Positions 31,381-32,704 of a stretch of DNA of 32,704 nt are shown here, piece after piece. The DNA is taken from assembly GCA_030550495.1 (NCBI GenBank), contig JAUQPG010000007.1:1-32704 (forward strand). Reading direction: 5' to 3'. The translations under genes were made by a program, and so were the position numbers. Each line of letters begins with the position of its first letter. Positions within the stretch are counted from its first letter, which is position 1. The notes beneath the pieces were generated by a model. The model saw only the letters and a program-made list of their open reading frames with translations. It was not told the origin of the DNA and made no database searches. This DNA is from Candidatus Bipolaricaulota bacterium. Lineage in GTDB: Bacteria; Bipolaricaulota; Bipolaricaulia; RBG-16-55-9; DRXL01.

Positions 31381-31964
31381 TCGACTTTCTTGAGGGCGAG
31401 GTCGTTGAGCTCACAGAGCATTCGGTTGTCCTGGCCGTGGGGGGCGTGGGCTATCGCGTGATCGTTTCGAAAGCAACAGCCGAAGCTCTGCGCGGCCAGA
31501 CTGGCCCTGTGAAGATTTTTACACACTTGCACTACACGCCCAACGACCTCGCCCTCTACGGCTTTGCCACACCTGAAGAGCGCCAGCTCTTTGAGTTATT
31601 AATCTCTGTCTCTGGGGTCGGCCCGAAAGTCGCGATGGGGATTCTCTCAGCCACGACTCCCCAATATTTTGCCGAAGCGATCTTGCAGAACCGCCGCGAT
31701 CTCTTAGAAGATTTGAAGGGGGTGGGGCGCAAGACCGCTGAGCGACTGATCGTCGAGCTCAAAGAGAAGATCACACAAATCCCACTGCGGGCTGAACCGT
31801 CCTTAGCACCGGCGACGACGCAAGAAGAGTTAGCTATTAAGGCGCTGACGCGTTCCTTGGGCTTTACCGAGACGGAAGCGCGTCGTGCGGTGGCGCGTGC
31901 CAAGGCTATGGGAGCAACGACAACAGAAGACCTCGTGAAGAAAGCCCTGGCTTTGCTCTCGTAG
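31377..31964 (+). CDS. ruvA: Holliday junction DNA helicase subunit RuvA
   Basis: The 195-residue protein has the RuvA three-domain layout. An OB fold (about 1-62) contains MIDFLEGEVVELTEHSVVLAVGGVGYRV and HYTPNDLALYGFAT. Two helix-hairpin-helix motifs follow (LISVSGVGPKVAMGILS and LEDLKGVGRKTAERLIVELKEKI), then a flexible linker and a C-terminal domain III (about 148-195, with KALTRSLGFTETEARRAVARA) that contacts RuvB. RuvA binds four-way junctions and loads the RuvB motor. The GTG start overlaps the preceding stop (GTGA). ruvB and ruvC are not in view. The gene ends three bases from the convergent membrane-protein gene. Confidence 0.97.
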   Translation: MIDFLEGEVVELTEHSVVLAVGGVGYRVIVSKATAEALRGQTGPVKIFTHLHYTPNDLALYGFATPEERQLFELLISVSGVGPKVAMGILSATTPQYFAEAILQNRRDLLEDLKGVGRKTAERLIVELKEKITQIPLRAEPSLAPATTQEELAIKALTRSLGFTETEARRAVARAKAMGATTTEDLVKKALALLS

Positions 31965-31967
31965 GGC

Positions 31968-32342
31968 TCACGCTCTGAGAATCGCGTACAGGATCGTGCT
32001 CACGATGCTGATGAGCAGCGCGCCAAGCAACGCCCAGCCGAAGCTTTCGATAGCAAACGCGGGCACAATCACATCTGTGAGCCAGAGCATCCCCGCGTTG
32101 ATGAGTATCAAAAAGAGCCCAAACGTGATCAGCGTCGCGGGCAGTGTCAGAAATATTACAATGGGGCGTAAGATCGCGTTGAGCAGCCCAAGCACCAAAC
32201 CGACGAGAATGACAGTGCTGAGATAGTCTGCCCCTTCAATGCGGATATGGGGATTGAGCAGCCAAGTCGTGACAGCGACTGCTGCTGTCGAGACGACCCA
32301 GCGGATCACGAAGCGCATTAAGATGCCGTCACGCGAAGGCAT
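31968..32342 (-). CDS. Small four-helix membrane protein, phage-holin-4-2/DUF360-like
   Basis: The 124-residue protein contains about four transmembrane segments: VIRWVVSTAAVAVTTWLL, YLSTVILVGLVLGLLNAIL, RPIVIFLTLPATLITFGLFLILINAGMLWL and a C-terminal GWALLGALLISIVSTILYAIL. The LNAILRPIVIFLTLPATLITFGLF pattern is typical of the phage holin family 4 superfamily IV (YvlD-like) proteins. These are common chromosomal membrane proteins of unknown function and do not imply a prophage. I place the start at the ATG at 32342 because a TGCTAGAAT extended -10 lies only five bases upstream. A second ATG at 32318 (MRFVIRW) is the alternative and lacks a Shine-Dalgarno sequence. Confidence 0.85.
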   Translation of the reverse strand: MPSRDGILMRFVIRWVVSTAAVAVTTWLLNPHIRIEGADYLSTVILVGLVLGLLNAILRPIVIFLTLPATLITFGLFLILINAGMLWLTDVIVPAFAIESFGWALLGALLISIVSTILYAILRA

Positions 32343-32347
32343 GGCAC

Positions 32348-32377
32348 ATTCTAGCAGAAAGCGGCGACAGCGCACAA
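32348..32377 (-). promoter_or_regulatory. Promoter of the small membrane-protein gene, leaderless
   Basis: Minus-strand -35-like TTGTGC (32377-32372), 18-bp spacer, -10 TAGAAT (32353-32348) with a TGC extension. The ATG at 32342 follows after five bases, so transcription would start at the A of the start codon itself. Confidence 0.6.
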
Positions 32378-32423
32378 GTCGAGGGTCACCTAACAGATGG
32401 GCTTGCTCCGACTTCCGTGATTC

Positions 32424-32452
32424 TTGGCTTTCGCGCCGTAAATGGGTAGAAT
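32424..32452 (+). promoter_or_regulatory. Promoter of the aldehyde dehydrogenase gene
   Basis: -35 TTGGCT (32424-32429), 17-bp spacer, -10 TAGAAT (32447-32452). Predicted start is about 32459, giving a leader of about 20 bases that contains GAGGTG (32466-32471) seven bases before the ATG. Confidence 0.6.
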
Positions 32453-32478
32453 AGCAACGATCTTTGAGGTGGTCTTTT

Positions 32479-32704
32479 ATGGGAGTCTCAACAAGCGCGC
32501 AACGGAATCTCGAGGTCTTCAATCCTGCCACGGGCGAGAAGATCGCGGACGTGCCAATCACGCCGCCGGAAAAAGTCGGCGAAGCCGTCAGCCGCGCCCG
32601 CCAAGCGTTTCAGCTCTGGCGTCACTTCTCGATCGCCCAACGAGCGCGCTATCTCTACGCCGCCCGCGATTGGATCGTCGATCACCAAGACGAAGTCATT
32701 GACA
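32479..32704 (+). CDS. Aldehyde dehydrogenase family protein, N-terminal part
   Basis: Seventy-five codons are present before the right edge. The translation MGVSTSAQRNLEVFNPATGEKIADVPI, followed by EKVGEAVSRARQAFQLWRHFSIAQRARYLYAARDWI, is the standard N-terminus of the NAD(P)-dependent aldehyde dehydrogenase superfamily (NPATGE..., AVxxARxAFxxW, RaxxL). The catalytic Cys and Glu lie beyond the window, so the substrate class cannot be given. A Shine-Dalgarno sequence and a promoter precede the ATG, and it is divergent from the small membrane-protein gene. Confidence 0.88.
   Translation, partial: MGVSTSAQRNLEVFNPATGEKIADVPITPPEKVGEAVSRARQAFQLWRHFSIAQRARYLYAARDWIVDHQDEVID

Noticed and set aside
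31968-32342. Prophage, because of the holin-like protein
   Set aside because: This DUF360-type family is common in bacterial chromosomes, and no other phage gene, integrase or attachment site is visible.

Overview
This is a compact bacterial segment of moderately high G+C. It has house-keeping genes on both strands, very short intergenic gaps, frequent 1-11 bp gene overlaps and two convergent gene pairs that overlap at their 3' ends. A Gram-negative (diderm) cell is suggested by a peptidase that ends in a beta-barrel-like domain, a large exported penicillin-acylase-family enzyme and an exported M16 peptidase pair. The trmD operon carries a TM1570-type SPOUT gene, as in Thermotoga, and the glutamate synthase is of an archaeal/anaerobe-like type. 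A deep-branching, perhaps thermophilic lineage such as Bipolaricaulota/OP1 would fit, but I cannot establish the taxon from the sequence.

Left part (1-6.9 kb, minus strand): one operon from a promoter near 6.95 kb reads a CNNM/CBS (CorC-like) membrane protein, an M1-type metallopeptidase with a C-terminal barrel, pheT and the start of panC. Divergently (7.0-11.3 kb, plus) runs ffh-rpsP-khpA-trmD-SPOUT methyltransferase-rplS-lepB, a translation/secretion operon without rimM. Next, pyrD-pyrC (plus) converge on a phosphoglycerate-mutase-family gene. A penicillin-acylase-family gene (minus) is divergent from pyrE (plus), so three pyrimidine genes lie within 6.5 kb.

Centre (17.8-26.7 kb, plus): the most unusual region is an operon for an atypical glutamate synthase. 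It encodes a glycolate-oxidase-like FAD/4Fe-4S protein, a 1006-residue FMN/Fe-S synthase subunit made of two tandem ferredoxin-synthase modules (the first degenerate), a small helical protein, CutA, a fused glutaminase-GXGXG protein and a methyltransferase. No NAD(P)H-binding GltD is visible, so the FAD/Fe-S protein may bring the electrons. Four GC-rich palindromic elements are inserted in frame inside the two synthase genes and add low-complexity peptides. I saw none elsewhere in the window.

Right part (26.7-32.7 kb): corA (minus); an M16 peptidase pair followed by ruvA (plus); a small membrane protein (minus); and the beginning of an aldehyde dehydrogenase (plus).

Across the window, clear sigma70-type promoters could be read by eye. 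At several operon heads the -10 box lies only 5-14 bases before the start codon with no Shine-Dalgarno sequence. This suggests that leaderless or near-leaderless transcripts are common here. The same observation fixes several translation starts.
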